The notes: generated by a model from the sequence alone, not told the origin. A DNA stretch of 64,000 bases from Pseudomonas pudica (GCF_015680405.1 NZ_JADLJS010000004.1:124001-188000), one strand, 5' to 3'. Shown: positions 45,252 to 54,062, numbered from the stretch's first letter. Numbers and translations are program-made.

Positions 45252-45893
45252 TCAGGCCGGCTGGCCCAGCTCCACCCCCAGCTGCCGTGACAGGCACGGC
45301 CAGCGCTTCCACGCCGCGCCTGTTTTCGGGCTGCTCAATTTCTCGCGGTAGGCCTCCACCGATTCCACCGCGAAGCTGTCGTCATTCAACATTTCATCCA
45401 CCGAGTGGTGCACCACTTCATCCAGCTGGTTGGCAAACGTCTCGCCAATCAACTGGTGGGCAATCAGGTTGGCGACGGTGGTGTCGACCGGGATCAACGG
45501 TTGCTGGAAGTGGCGGATGTACAGGTCGTTCACCTCTTCCACCAGGCGGTGCGCCAGGTAGGCCTCATCCAGCAGGCAGTCCAGGCCCACATGCCCTTGC
45601 ATCACGCTGGGCGGCTGCAGAAAGTAGGCTTCGGCGATTTTCAGTACAGGTTTGATCTGCGATTCGATCCCGGCCTCGCGGGCGACCTCATGGGCGGCCT
45701 CCAGCAGTTCCGGAACCTGGTCGATGTAGGCGCTGACGAAGCGCGCCAAAGTACCCTGGGCGTCCTGCTCAGGCAGTTGGATCGAGGGGTGCAGGTGGGG
45801 CAGTTGCAGCTCGAGACGCTTTTTCAGTTGGCCGGTCTGGCCTTCGTGTTGATGGGCTTGGCTTACCTGCTCGCGTACAGCAGCGATGTTCAT
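45252..45893 (-). CDS. Conserved protein of unknown function next to the cox cluster
   Basis: The 213-residue soluble, mostly helical protein begins MNIAAVREQVSQAHQHEGQT and includes RFVSAYIDQVPELLEAAHEVARE and a long helical run to YLAHRLVEEVNDLYIRHFQQ. No signal, membrane segment or known catalytic motif is seen. The position, divergent from coxB across 369 bp, recurs in P. putida-group genomes as I recall. It could share the cox control region, but nothing in the sequence shows a function. An upstream in-frame ATG at 45920 lacks a better ribosome site. Confidence 0.8.
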   Translation of the reverse strand: MNIAAVREQVSQAHQHEGQTGQLKKRLELQLPHLHPSIQLPEQDAQGTLARFVSAYIDQVPELLEAAHEVAREAGIESQIKPVLKIAEAYFLQPPSVMQGHVGLDCLLDEAYLAHRLVEEVNDLYIRHFQQPLIPVDTTVANLIAHQLIGETFANQLDEVVHHSVDEMLNDDSFAVESVEAYREKLSSPKTGAAWKRWPCLSRQLGVELGQPA

Positions 45894-46115
45894 GACAACT
45901 CCAGGGACATTACGTTTCAAACGGAAGACACTAAATTAGCTCGGTATACAGAATACCTAAGACGTATTTGTTATAAATCACGCAAACGTGTGCATGCTCA
46001 GGCATATCGAAATGCCATTATTGCGCCATGACCTATCAAGCACGCGGTTTTCAGGCCATTCAGCCATTTAATGAAGTTCATTTCACGGCCTTCGTTGCGT
46101 GCCGTTGGTCGCTGT

Positions 46116-46122
46116 CTATACT
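46116..46122 (+). promoter_or_regulatory. Candidate RpoS-type -10 element of the cox operon
   Basis: CTATACT fits the stationary-phase sigma -10 consensus exactly, 140 bp upstream of coxB. A weak TTGCGT lies 16 bases upstream of the TATACT core. In P. aeruginosa the aa3 oxidase genes are induced by RpoS under starvation, which makes this plausible. The rest of the 369-bp gap (45894-46262) holds a long GC-rich leader with a partial hairpin near 46140-46170 and no gene that I can support. Confidence 0.5.
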
Positions 46123-46262
46123 CCCGGAGAACGTGATTCGTTGATGAGGCCCGACTGCTTTTAGCAGGGGCTCGGTCGTCGAAGCCAGGCAGTCTTGACC
46201 GCCGTTCCCTCTTGCCGCAGGCCACGCCTCCGGGACTACAAGAACGAGAAGGGGAACCCGCA

Positions 46263-47390
46263 ATGATGCGACATCCACATGTCTGGATGGGCCTCCTGTT
46301 GTGGACGGTTTTTGGTCAGGCAAATGCCGCCTGGACCGTGAACATGCACCCAGGGGCGACGGAAGTCTCCAACGCCGTCTTCGACCTGCACATGACCATC
46401 TTCTGGATCTGCGTGATCATCGGCATCGTTGTCTTTGGCGCGATGTTCTGGTCGATGGTCATCCACCGCCGTTCCACCGGTCAGCAGGCTGCGCATTTCC
46501 ACGAGCACACCTGGGTGGAAATTCTCTGGACGGTGGTCCCCTTCCTGATCCTGGTGGCCATGGCCATCCCGGCCACCAAGACCCTGATCGACATCTACGA
46601 TGCCAGCGAGTCGGATATCGATATCCAGGTTACCGGGTACCAGTGGAAGTGGCACTACAAATACCTGGGCCAGGACGTGGAGTTCTTCAGCAACCTGGCC
46701 ACCCCCACCGAGCAGATCCACAACAAGGCACCCAAGGACGAGCACTACCTGCTCGAAGTCGACCAGCCGCTGGTGCTGCCAGTGGGCGCCAAGGTGCGCT
46801 TCCTGGTGACCGCTGCCGATGTCATCCACTCCTGGTGGGTGCCGGCGTTCGCGGTCAAACGTGATGCCATCCCCGGCTTCGTCAACGAAGCCTGGACCCG
46901 TATCGACAAGCCCGGCATCTACCGCGGCCAGTGCACCGAGCTGTGCGGCAAGGACCACGGCTTCATGCCGGTGGTGGTCGAGGTCAAGTCCAAGGCTGAC
47001 TACGACACCTGGCTGGGCGAGCGCAAGGCCGAAGCTGCCAAGCTCAAGGAGCTGACCAGCAAGGAATGGACCCTGCAGGAGCTGGTGGAACGTGGTGACA
47101 AGGTCTACCACACCACCTGCGTGGCCTGTCACCAGGCCGAAGGCCAGGGCCTGCCGCCGATGTTCCCGGCGCTCAAGGGCTCGAAGATCGCCACCGGGCC
47201 GAAGGAAGCCCACCTGGGTATCGTCTTCCACGGCAAGCCCGGCACCGCCATGGCCGCGTTCGGCAAGCAGCTCTCGGAAGTCGACATCGCCGCCGTGGTC
47301 ACCTACGAGCGCAACGCCTGGGGCAACAACAAGGGTGACATGGTCACGCCGAAGGACGTGCTGGCACTGAAGCAGGCAGAAGCGCAATGA
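46263..47390 (+). CDS. coxB: Cytochrome c oxidase subunit II with fused cytochrome c domain
   Basis: The 375-residue protein has a signal-like first segment (MMRHPHVWMGLLLWTVFGQANA), two membrane helices, then a cupredoxin domain. The CuA ligands are all present: His189 (VIHSWWVPAF), Cys224, Cys228 and His232 (CTELCGKDHGFM), and Met235. A C-terminal cytochrome c domain (about 275-375) has heme motif CVACH (Cys286, Cys289, His290) and a Met in PGTAMAAF. It takes electrons from cytochrome c at the periplasmic face. The fused heme domain marks a caa3-like variant of the aa3 oxidase. The ATG at 46263 has AGAAGGGG upstream. Confidence 0.96.
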   Translation: MMRHPHVWMGLLLWTVFGQANAAWTVNMHPGATEVSNAVFDLHMTIFWICVIIGIVVFGAMFWSMVIHRRSTGQQAAHFHEHTWVEILWTVVPFLILVAMAIPATKTLIDIYDASESDIDIQVTGYQWKWHYKYLGQDVEFFSNLATPTEQIHNKAPKDEHYLLEVDQPLVLPVGAKVRFLVTAADVIHSWWVPAFAVKRDAIPGFVNEAWTRIDKPGIYRGQCTELCGKDHGFMPVVVEVKSKADYDTWLGERKAEAAKLKELTSKEWTLQELVERGDKVYHTTCVACHQAEGQGLPPMFPALKGSKIATGPKEAHLGIVFHGKPGTAMAAFGKQLSEVDIAAVVTYERNAWGNNKGDMVTPKDVLALKQAEAQ

Positions 47391-47433
47391 ACCGGGTTAC
47401 TCGCGGCAATCAATGGATTGCAGGAGACAGGAC

Positions 47434-49023
47434 ATGAGTGCAGTGATCGACGACCACGCCCACGGCCATGACCATGCGCACGGCCCGGCCAAGGGCCTGA
47501 TGCGCTGGGTGCTGACCACCAACCACAAGGACATCGGCACGATGTACCTGTGGTTCAGCTTCATCATGTTCCTGCTCGGCGGCTCTTTCGCCATGGTGAT
47601 CCGTGCCGAGCTGTTCCAGCCCGGCCTGCAGATCGTCCAGCCGGAGTTCTTCAACCAGATGACCACCATGCACGGCCTGATCATGGTGTTCGGTGCGGTG
47701 ATGCCGGCCTTCGTCGGCCTGGCCAACTGGATGATCCCGCTGATGATCGGCGCGCCCGACATGGCCCTGCCGCGGATGAACAACTTCAGCTTCTGGCTGC
47801 TGCCGGCGGCTTTCCTGTTGCTGGTCTCGACCCTGTTCAGCCCGGGCGGGGGGCCCAACTTCGGCTGGACCTTCTACGCCCCGCTGTCCACCACCTACGC
47901 GCCGGCCAGCGTCACCTTCTTCATCTTTGCCATCCACCTGATGGGCATCAGCTCGATCATGGGCGCGATCAACGTGATCGCCACCATCCTCAACCTGCGC
48001 GCCCCGGGCATGACCTTGATGAAGATGCCACTGTTCGTCTGGACCTGGCTGATTACCGCGTTCCTGCTGATTGCGGTGATGCCGGTGCTGGCCGGCGTCG
48101 TGACCATGATGCTGATGGACATCCACTTCGGCACCAGCTTCTTCAGTGCCGCCGGCGGCGGTGACCCGGTGCTGTTCCAGCACGTGTTCTGGTTCTTCGG
48201 CCACCCCGAGGTGTACATCATGATCCTGCCGGCCTTCGGCGCGGTCAGTTCGATCATCCCGGCGTTCTCGCGCAAGCCGCTGTTCGGCTACACCTCCATG
48301 GTGTACGCCACCGGCGCCATCGCATTCCTGTCGTTCATCGTCTGGGCCCACCACATGTTCGTGGTCGGCATCCCGGTGGTCGGCGAGCTGTTCTTCATGT
48401 ACGCCACCATGCTGATCGCCGTGCCTACCGGGGTTAAGGTGTTCAACTGGGTCAGCACCATGTGGGAAGGGTCACTGACCTTCGAAACGCCGATGCTGTT
48501 CGCCATCGCCTTTGTCATCCTGTTCACCATCGGCGGTTTCAGCGGGCTGATGCTTGCCATCGCCCCGGCTGACTTCCAGTACCACGACACCTACTTCGTG
48601 GTGGCGCACTTCCACTATGTGCTCGTGCCTGGGGCGATCTTCGGCATCTTCGCCTCGGCCTACTACTGGCTGCCGAAATGGACCGGCCACATGTATGACG
48701 AAACCCTTGGCAAGCTGCATTTCTGGCTATCGTTCATTGGCATGAACATGGCCTTCTTCCCCATGCACTTCGTGGGGCTTGCCGGCATGCCACGGCGGAT
48801 CCCCGACTACAACTTGCAGTTCGCCGACTTCAACATGGTGTCGTCGATCGGCGCGTTCATGTTCGGTGCCACGCAGATCTTCTTCCTGTTCATCGTCATC
48901 AAATGCATCCGTGGCGGCGCGCCGGCACCGGCCAAACCATGGGATGGCGCCGAGGGCCTGGAGTGGTCGATCCCGTCGCCTGCGCCCTATCACACCTTCC
49001 AGACGCCACCGGAAGTGAAATAG
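47434..49023 (+). CDS. coxA: Cytochrome c oxidase subunit I
   Basis: The 529-residue, 12-helix catalytic subunit holds heme a, heme a3 and CuB. The cross-linked His-Tyr pair is His257 and Tyr261 in FGHPEVYIMILP. CuB ligands His306-His307 are in WAHHMFVVG. The heme ligands His392 and His394 are in HDTYFVVAHFHYVLVPG. The HPEVY motif with its Glu places it in the A1 heme-copper group. A His-rich N-terminal tail (DDHAHGHDHAHG) precedes the first helix. It follows coxB after 43 bp. Confidence 0.97.
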   Translation: MSAVIDDHAHGHDHAHGPAKGLMRWVLTTNHKDIGTMYLWFSFIMFLLGGSFAMVIRAELFQPGLQIVQPEFFNQMTTMHGLIMVFGAVMPAFVGLANWMIPLMIGAPDMALPRMNNFSFWLLPAAFLLLVSTLFSPGGGPNFGWTFYAPLSTTYAPASVTFFIFAIHLMGISSIMGAINVIATILNLRAPGMTLMKMPLFVWTWLITAFLLIAVMPVLAGVVTMMLMDIHFGTSFFSAAGGGDPVLFQHVFWFFGHPEVYIMILPAFGAVSSIIPAFSRKPLFGYTSMVYATGAIAFLSFIVWAHHMFVVGIPVVGELFFMYATMLIAVPTGVKVFNWVSTMWEGSLTFETPMLFAIAFVILFTIGGFSGLMLAIAPADFQYHDTYFVVAHFHYVLVPGAIFGIFASAYYWLPKWTGHMYDETLGKLHFWLSFIGMNMAFFPMHFVGLAGMPRRIPDYNLQFADFNMVSSIGAFMFGATQIFFLFIVIKCIRGGAPAPAKPWDGAEGLEWSIPSPAPYHTFQTPPEVK

Positions 49024-49033
49024 GAACCGTGCC

Positions 49034-49600
49034 ATGAACGGCCTTTCGCTGAAACGCCTGGTATTGCGCCTGCTGATGCTGACGGTGGTGATGTTCGCCT
49101 TCGGCTTCGCCCTGGTGCCTATCTATGACGTGATGTGCAAGGCCTTCGGTATCAACGGCAAGACCGGAGGGCAGTACGAAGGCAGCCAGGTCAGCGACCC
49201 GACGCGTTCGGTGCGGGTGCAGTTCATGTCGACCAATGCCAGCGACATGGTCTGGGACTTCTACTCCACCGCGGACCAGCTGGAGGTCAACCCGGGGGCG
49301 GTGAACCAGATGATCTTCATTGCCCACAACCCGACCGACCGGCCGATGAGTGCGCAAGCCATCCCCAGCATCACCCCAGCCGAGGCTGCGGCGTACTTCC
49401 ACAAGACCGAGTGCTTCTGCTTTACCCAGCAGGTGCTGCAGCCCGGCGAACGCATCGAGATGCCGGTGCGCTTCATCGTCGACCGCGACCTGCCGGCCAG
49501 CGTGAAGCACCTGACACTGGCCTACACCTTGTTCGACATCACCGCTCGCCACCCGCCGGTCGCGCATGTCGCGGCCCAGGACGTCCAGGGCGCCCGTTAA
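49034..49600 (+). CDS. ctaG: Cytochrome c oxidase assembly protein CtaG/Cox11 (CuB insertion)
   Basis: The 188-residue protein has one N-terminal membrane helix (LVLRLLMLTVVMFAFGFALVPIYDVMCKAFG) and a periplasmic immunoglobulin-like domain. The copper-binding CFC motif is in FHKTECFCFTQQVL near residues 121-123. It delivers copper to the CuB site of subunit I. It is placed directly after coxA with a 10-bp gap, which fits its client. Confidence 0.96.
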   Translation: MNGLSLKRLVLRLLMLTVVMFAFGFALVPIYDVMCKAFGINGKTGGQYEGSQVSDPTRSVRVQFMSTNASDMVWDFYSTADQLEVNPGAVNQMIFIAHNPTDRPMSAQAIPSITPAEAAAYFHKTECFCFTQQVLQPGERIEMPVRFIVDRDLPASVKHLTLAYTLFDITARHPPVAHVAAQDVQGAR

Positions 49601-49616
49601 GGGAAGGAGAACAGCA

Positions 49617-50504
49617 ATGGCAAGTCATGAGCACTACTACGTTCCGGCGCAGAGCAAGTGGCCGATCATCGCCACCATCGGCATGTTCATCACGGTGTTC
49701 GGCCTGGGCACCTGGTTCAATGACATGAAGGCCGGCCACCCCGAGTCGCACGGGCCGCTGATCTTCTTCATCGGTGCGTTGTTCCTGGCCTACATGCTGT
49801 TCGGCTGGTTCGGTTCGGTGGTGCGGGAAAGCCGCGCGGGGCTGTACAGCCCGCAGCTGGACCGCTCGTTCCGCTGGGGCATGAGCTGGTTCATCTTCTC
49901 CGAGGTGATGTTCTTCCTGGCCTTCTTCGGTGCGCTGTTCTACGTGCGGGTGCTGGCCGGGCCGTGGCTGGGCGGTGAAGGGGCCAAGGGTGTTGCGCAC
50001 ATGTTGTGGCCGACCTTCGAATTCACCTGGCCGCTGCTGCACACGCCCGACCCGAAACTGTTCCCACCGCCCAAGGAAGTGATCGATCCGTGGCACCTGC
50101 CGCTTATCAACACCATCTTGCTGGTCAGCTCCAGCGTGACCATCACCATCGCCCACCATGCCCTGCGTCGCGGCCACCGTGGCCCGCTGAAATTCTGGAT
50201 GGCGCTGACCATTGTCCTGGGCGCCAGCTTCATCGCGTTGCAGGCCTACGAGTACCACGAGGCCTATACCAAGCTGGGGCTGACGCTGGGGTCGGGTATC
50301 TACGGCGCGACGTTCTTCATGCTCACCGGCTTCCACGGCGCCCACGTGACCCTGGGCACGATCATCCTGATCGTGATGTTCGTGCGCATCTTGCGCGGGC
50401 ATTTCAACCCGGAGAAACACTTCGGTTTCGAGGCCGCCAGTTGGTACTGGCACTTCGTCGATGTGGTGTGGGTGGGGTTGTTCATCTTTGTCTATGTGTT
50501 GTGA
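49617..50504 (+). CDS. coxC: Cytochrome c oxidase subunit III
   Basis: The 295-residue protein has seven membrane helices, beginning HYYVPAQSKWPIIATIGMFITVFGLGTW. The conserved FIFSEVMFFLAFFGALFY and the C-terminal SWYWHFVDVVWVGLFIFVYVL are typical of subunit III. The subunit supports proton uptake and enzyme stability. The ATG at 49617 (MASHEHYYVPAQ) is preceded by AAGGAGA; an upstream in-frame start lies inside ctaG. It is followed by a small gene on the opposite strand. Confidence 0.97.
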   Translation: MASHEHYYVPAQSKWPIIATIGMFITVFGLGTWFNDMKAGHPESHGPLIFFIGALFLAYMLFGWFGSVVRESRAGLYSPQLDRSFRWGMSWFIFSEVMFFLAFFGALFYVRVLAGPWLGGEGAKGVAHMLWPTFEFTWPLLHTPDPKLFPPPKEVIDPWHLPLINTILLVSSSVTITIAHHALRRGHRGPLKFWMALTIVLGASFIALQAYEYHEAYTKLGLTLGSGIYGATFFMLTGFHGAHVTLGTIILIVMFVRILRGHFNPEKHFGFEAASWYWHFVDVVWVGLFIFVYVL

Positions 50505-50540
50505 ATAAAGAACCCGCTCCCAAAGGGGTAGGTGAGAGCT

Positions 50541-50744
50541 TCAGAAGGGGGCGTGTGAGACGAGTTGACCGCTGATGAAGCCCCAGGCCACCAGGCCGAT
50601 GGTGAGGGCCGCCAGGGTCACCCGCACGGTCAGCGCTTTCAGTAAACGGGTCGAGTTTTCATCGTCCTTTACCAGAAACACCAGGCCGCTGAACAGGCTG
50701 GCAATCGTGGCCAACAGCATCAGGACAATCGCGGCCTTGAGCAT
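50541..50744 (-). CDS. Small twin-transmembrane protein (DUF2909 family)
   Basis: The 67-residue protein has two membrane helices (AAIVLMLLATIASLFSGLVFLV and VTLAALTIGLVAWGFISGQLV) joined by a polar stretch KDDENSTRLLKAL. DUF2909 proteins are found next to SURF1 and cox genes in gammaproteobacteria. It lies on the minus strand, between coxC and the SURF1 gene, and is divergent from the latter. It may be a small cofactor of oxidase assembly, but nothing in the sequence proves it. Confidence 0.88.
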   Translation of the reverse strand: MLKAAIVLMLLATIASLFSGLVFLVKDDENSTRLLKALTVRVTLAALTIGLVAWGFISGQLVSHAPF

Positions 50745-50770
50745 GGCGATACTCCGGGGGGATGCGGTGA

Positions 50771-50779
50771 TGTGGATAA
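50771..50779. promoter_or_regulatory. DnaA-box 9-mer upstream of the SURF1 gene
   Basis: This is the only perfect TGTGGATAA in the window beyond 28 kb. It lies 28 bp before the SURF1 start in the divergent gap with the DUF2909 gene. Confidence 0.4.
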
Positions 50780-50807
50780 GTATAGCGATCGGCCCGACGA
50801 GGCTCCG

Positions 50808-51545
50808 ATGAGGCCGTTTCGTCCGGGCTGGGTACCAACCCTGGTGGTGCTTGCGCTGCTGCCGGGGCTGATCGCGCTTGGCTGCTGGCAACTCGGCCGT
50901 GCCGAGGAAAAACGCATACTGCTGGCCGCCTATGCCGAGCGGCGGGTAGAAGCGCCAGTGGCTACGGCCCAGCTGACAGCGAACCAGGACAATGCCTTCC
51001 GCCGCGTGCATCTCTATGGCCGCTTCGACTCCGAACACAGCCTGCTGCTGGACAACCGCATGCGCGATGGCCAGGCCGGTGTCGAGCTGCTGCAACCCTT
51101 CCATGATCAGGCCAGCGGCGCGTGGCTGCTGGTAAACCGCGGGTGGTTGCCCTGGCCGGATCGCCGTGTGCCGGTGCATTTCGATACCCCTGCCCAGGCG
51201 TTGGCGCTGGACGCTTCGGTGTATGTCGCGCCTGGCAGCACGTTCCAGCTGCACCCCGACCCTGCAGGCGGCCAGTGGCCGCATCTGCTGACTGCCGTGG
51301 ATGCCGCGAAGCTATGGCAACAGCTCGATCGCGAAGGCTTCGCCCATGAGCTGCGCCTGGAACCCGGCCCGGCGACCTATCGCCTGGACTGGCCGGTCGT
51401 TGCCATGGGCCCGGAAAAACACCTGGGTTACGCCGTGCAGTGGTTTGCCCTGGCAACCACTTTGGTACTGCTCTACCTCTACTTCGGCTGGCACCACAAC
51501 AAGGAGAAACGCCATGGCCACCGCCACTCCACTGGAAGTGCCTGA
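50808..51545 (+). CDS. SURF1-family cytochrome oxidase biogenesis protein
   Basis: The 245-residue protein has an N-terminal membrane helix (WVPTLVVLALLPGLIALGCWQLGRAEEK), a periplasmic domain, and a second helix near the C-terminus (YAVQWFALATTLVLLYLYFGW). The signatures GCWQLGRAEEKR, LLVNRGWLPWP and GPEKHLGYAVQWF are those of SURF1/Shy1. It assists heme a insertion into subunit I. The ATG at 50808 (MRPFRPGWVPT) is chosen. Its last 32 bases overlap the next gene. Confidence 0.93.
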   Translation: MRPFRPGWVPTLVVLALLPGLIALGCWQLGRAEEKRILLAAYAERRVEAPVATAQLTANQDNAFRRVHLYGRFDSEHSLLLDNRMRDGQAGVELLQPFHDQASGAWLLVNRGWLPWPDRRVPVHFDTPAQALALDASVYVAPGSTFQLHPDPAGGQWPHLLTAVDAAKLWQQLDREGFAHELRLEPGPATYRLDWPVVAMGPEKHLGYAVQWFALATTLVLLYLYFGWHHNKEKRHGHRHSTGSA

Positions 51546-52095
51546 ACGCAGCAAACCCAGAGCCCGCGGGCGTTTGCAGCTGCTGCTGATTCTGCTGGTG
51601 GTGCTCGGGCCGATGGTTCTGGCCACCAGCATGTACAAGCTCAAGTTCTGGGTGCCGGACGGCCGCAGCTACCACGGCGTGATGATCGGCAACGGGGAGA
51701 CCCTTGCCGATCTCGGCGTAGCGGGCCAGGGCGAGCGCTGGCAGCTGCTGGTGAGCACACCCACAGCCTGTGCCGAGGATTGCCAGCGGCTGGTGTACCT
51801 GGCTCGGCAGATCCAGGTCGGCCTGGGTCGTGATGCCAGCCGTGCCAGCCATGCCCTGGCGGCCGCCCAGCCGGCAAGTGCCGAGTACCAGGCGTTGCTA
51901 GGCCGCGAATACCCACAGTTGCAGCGTTACCCGCTGGATGCGCAACGCTACCTGCAAAAGGTCGGCGAGGCCGGCCCGCAGCTGTGGATCGTCGACCCAC
52001 ACGGCAACCTGGTGCTGCGCTACGACGCCAAGGTCAACGGCAAGCATGTGCTGGACGACCTGCGCCACCTGCTCAAGCTGTCCAACATCGGCTAG
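51514..52095 (+). CDS. SCO-like membrane-anchored protein in the cox cluster (unnamed)
   Basis: The 193-residue protein has one N-terminal membrane helix (LQLLLILLVVLGPMVLATSMY) and a soluble periplasmic domain with Cys86-x3-Cys90 in PTACAEDCQRLVYLAR. A thioredoxin-like beta hairpin LWIVDPHGNLVLRYD follows, with His163. This is the CX3C plus His arrangement of SCO copper chaperones, although the residues around it differ from SCO's CPDIC. The gene overlaps the end of the SURF1 gene by 32 bp and precedes ctaA by nine bases, so it is in the operon. It is probably a copper or thiol assembly factor for the CuA site. That is inference. Confidence 0.8.
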   Translation: MATATPLEVPERSKPRARGRLQLLLILLVVLGPMVLATSMYKLKFWVPDGRSYHGVMIGNGETLADLGVAGQGERWQLLVSTPTACAEDCQRLVYLARQIQVGLGRDASRASHALAAAQPASAEYQALLGREYPQLQRYPLDAQRYLQKVGEAGPQLWIVDPHGNLVLRYDAKVNGKHVLDDLRHLLKLSNIG

Positions 52096-52104
52096 GAGCC
52101 TGCC

Positions 52105-53184
52105 ATGGCCAGACCCGGATTCCGCCTTGCTGTGTTCGCCACCCTGCTGGCACTGCTGGTCGTCCTGCTTGGTGCCTATACCCGCCTGACCCACGCCGGC
52201 CTCGGCTGCCCGGACTGGCCGGGTTGCTACGGCTTCATCAGCGTGCCCAAGAGCGAAGCGCAGCTGGCCCATGCCGAGCTGCATTTCCCCGAACACCCGG
52301 TGGAAGCCGCCAAGGGCTGGGCCGAGATGGTCCACCGCTACTTCGCCGGCACCCTGGCGATGGTGATCGCCCTGCTCGCCTTGCAGGCGCTGCGCCGGCA
52401 TACCCGCGATGGCCAGCCTTACCGCCTGCCCTTGCTGCTGCTGGGCGTGGTGCTGGCGCAGGCAGCCTTCGGCATGTGGACGGTCACCCTCAAGCTGTGG
52501 CCGCAGGTGGTCACCGCGCATCTACTCGGAGGCTTCACTACCCTGAGTTTGCTGTTCCTGTTGTCCCTGCGTCTGTCCCGGGCCTTTGCGCCTTTGCCAA
52601 AGCTGCCATTGAGCCTGCGCCGGATCGCTGCGCTGGCCTTGCTGGTGGTGATCGGCCAGATCGCCCTGGGCGGCTGGGTCAGTGCCAACTACGCGGCCGT
52701 CGCCTGCATCGACCTGCCCACCTGCCACGGTCAGTGGTGGCCGACGGCGGACTTCAGCAACGGTTTCCACCTGACCCAGCACGTTGGGCCCAACTATCTG
52801 GGCGGGCAACTGGACAGTGATGCGCGCACGGCCATCCACATCAGCCACCGCCTGGGCGCATTGCTGGTGACCTGTGTGCTGCTGATGCTCAGCTGGAAGC
52901 TGCACCGCTGCGGCCTCCCTGGCCTGGCACGGCTGGTGCTGCTGGCGCTGGTGGTGCAAGTCGGTCTGGGCATCAGCAATGTGCTGCTGCACCTGCCGCT
53001 GGCCGTGGCCGTGGCGCACAACGCTGGTGGGGCGCTGTTGCTGCTGAGCATGGTGCTGGTGAACTACCGCATCCGCGTGGTCGACAAGGTTCGCGTGGGT
53101 GTCGGCCATGGCTGGCGCCTGCGGCCCGTGGCTGGCGTGGGCATCACCCACCACATGAGGAATGATTCATGGCGACGCTTCTGA
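52105..53184 (+). CDS. ctaA: Heme A synthase (COX15/CtaA)
   Basis: The 359-residue, eight-helix membrane enzyme oxidises heme O to heme A. It has paired halves with heme-liganding His: TRLTHAGLGCPDWPGCYG near residue 22, EMVHRYFAGTLAMVIA near 73, VTAHLLGGFTTLSL, ACIDLPTCHG, and AIHISHRLGALLVTC near 248. It works with CtaB to supply heme A to subunit I. The C-terminal 16 bp overlap the ctaB start, so the genes are tightly coupled. Confidence 0.96.
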   Translation: MARPGFRLAVFATLLALLVVLLGAYTRLTHAGLGCPDWPGCYGFISVPKSEAQLAHAELHFPEHPVEAAKGWAEMVHRYFAGTLAMVIALLALQALRRHTRDGQPYRLPLLLLGVVLAQAAFGMWTVTLKLWPQVVTAHLLGGFTTLSLLFLLSLRLSRAFAPLPKLPLSLRRIAALALLVVIGQIALGGWVSANYAAVACIDLPTCHGQWWPTADFSNGFHLTQHVGPNYLGGQLDSDARTAIHISHRLGALLVTCVLLMLSWKLHRCGLPGLARLVLLALVVQVGLGISNVLLHLPLAVAVAHNAGGALLLLSMVLVNYRIRVVDKVRVGVGHGWRLRPVAGVGITHHMRNDSWRRF

Positions 53185-54062
53185 GCGCACAGAGGGCCAG
53201 TTGGCGTGATTACCTGGAACTGACCAAGCCCAAGGTGGTGGTGCTGATGCTGATCACCTCGCTGGCGGGCATGTTCCTTGCCACCCGTGCGGGTGTCAGC
53301 TGGAGCGTGCTGCTGTTCGGCAACCTGGGCATCGGTTTGTGTGCAGGCGGCGCGGCGGTGGTCAACCATGTGGTGGACCGACGCATCGACGCGCTGATGG
53401 CGCGTACCCACAAGCGGCCGCTGGCCCAGGGCCGGGTCGAGCCGCTGCCGGCGCTGCTGTTCGCCCTGGCGCTGGCGCTACTTGGCATGGCCCTGCTGAT
53501 GGTGTTCACCAATGCCCTCACTGCCTGGCTGACACTGGCTTCCCTGCTCGGCTATGCGGTGCTCTACACCGGTTTTCTCAAGCGCGCCACGCCGCAGAAC
53601 ATCGTCATCGGCGGCTTGGCTGGCGCCGCCCCGCCGATGCTGGGCTGGGTGGCGGTCAGCGGCCATGTCAGCGCCGAGCCCCTTTTGCTGGTGCTGATCA
53701 TCTTCGCCTGGACCCCACCCCACTTCTGGGCCTTGGCCATCCACCGCAAGGAGGAATACGCCAAGGCCGATATCCCGATGCTGCCGGTGACCCACGGCGA
53801 GCGCTACACCAAGCTGCATATCCTGCTGTACACCCTGGTACTGCTGTCGGTAAGCCTGCTGCCCTACGTCATCCACATGAGTGGCCCGCTTTACCTGGCC
53901 TGTGCCCTGGTGCTCGGCCTGCGCTTCCTGCATTGGGCCTGGGTGTTGTACCGTGGCAGCCGGCCGCACGCGGCGATCGGCACCTTCAAGTACTCTATCG
54001 GCTACCTGTTCGCGCTGTTCATCGCGTTGCTCCTCGACCACTACCTGTTGCTGAACCTATGA
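53169..54062 (+). CDS. cyoE: Protoheme IX farnesyltransferase (heme O synthase)
   Basis: The 297-residue UbiA-family membrane enzyme converts heme B to heme O by adding a farnesyl group. The prenyl-diphosphate motif is NHVVDRRIDALMARTHKRPLA near residue 67, and a second Asp-rich motif is YAKADIPMLPV near 198. Nine hydrophobic segments fit the family. The symbol ctaB is also in use for the cox-linked copy; many pseudomonads carry another beside cyo. It is coupled to the next gene by a 4-base ATGA overlap. Confidence 0.95.
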   Translation: MATLLSAQRASWRDYLELTKPKVVVLMLITSLAGMFLATRAGVSWSVLLFGNLGIGLCAGGAAVVNHVVDRRIDALMARTHKRPLAQGRVEPLPALLFALALALLGMALLMVFTNALTAWLTLASLLGYAVLYTGFLKRATPQNIVIGGLAGAAPPMLGWVAVSGHVSAEPLLLVLIIFAWTPPHFWALAIHRKEEYAKADIPMLPVTHGERYTKLHILLYTLVLLSVSLLPYVIHMSGPLYLACALVLGLRFLHWAWVLYRGSRPHAAIGTFKYSIGYLFALFIALLLDHYLLLNL

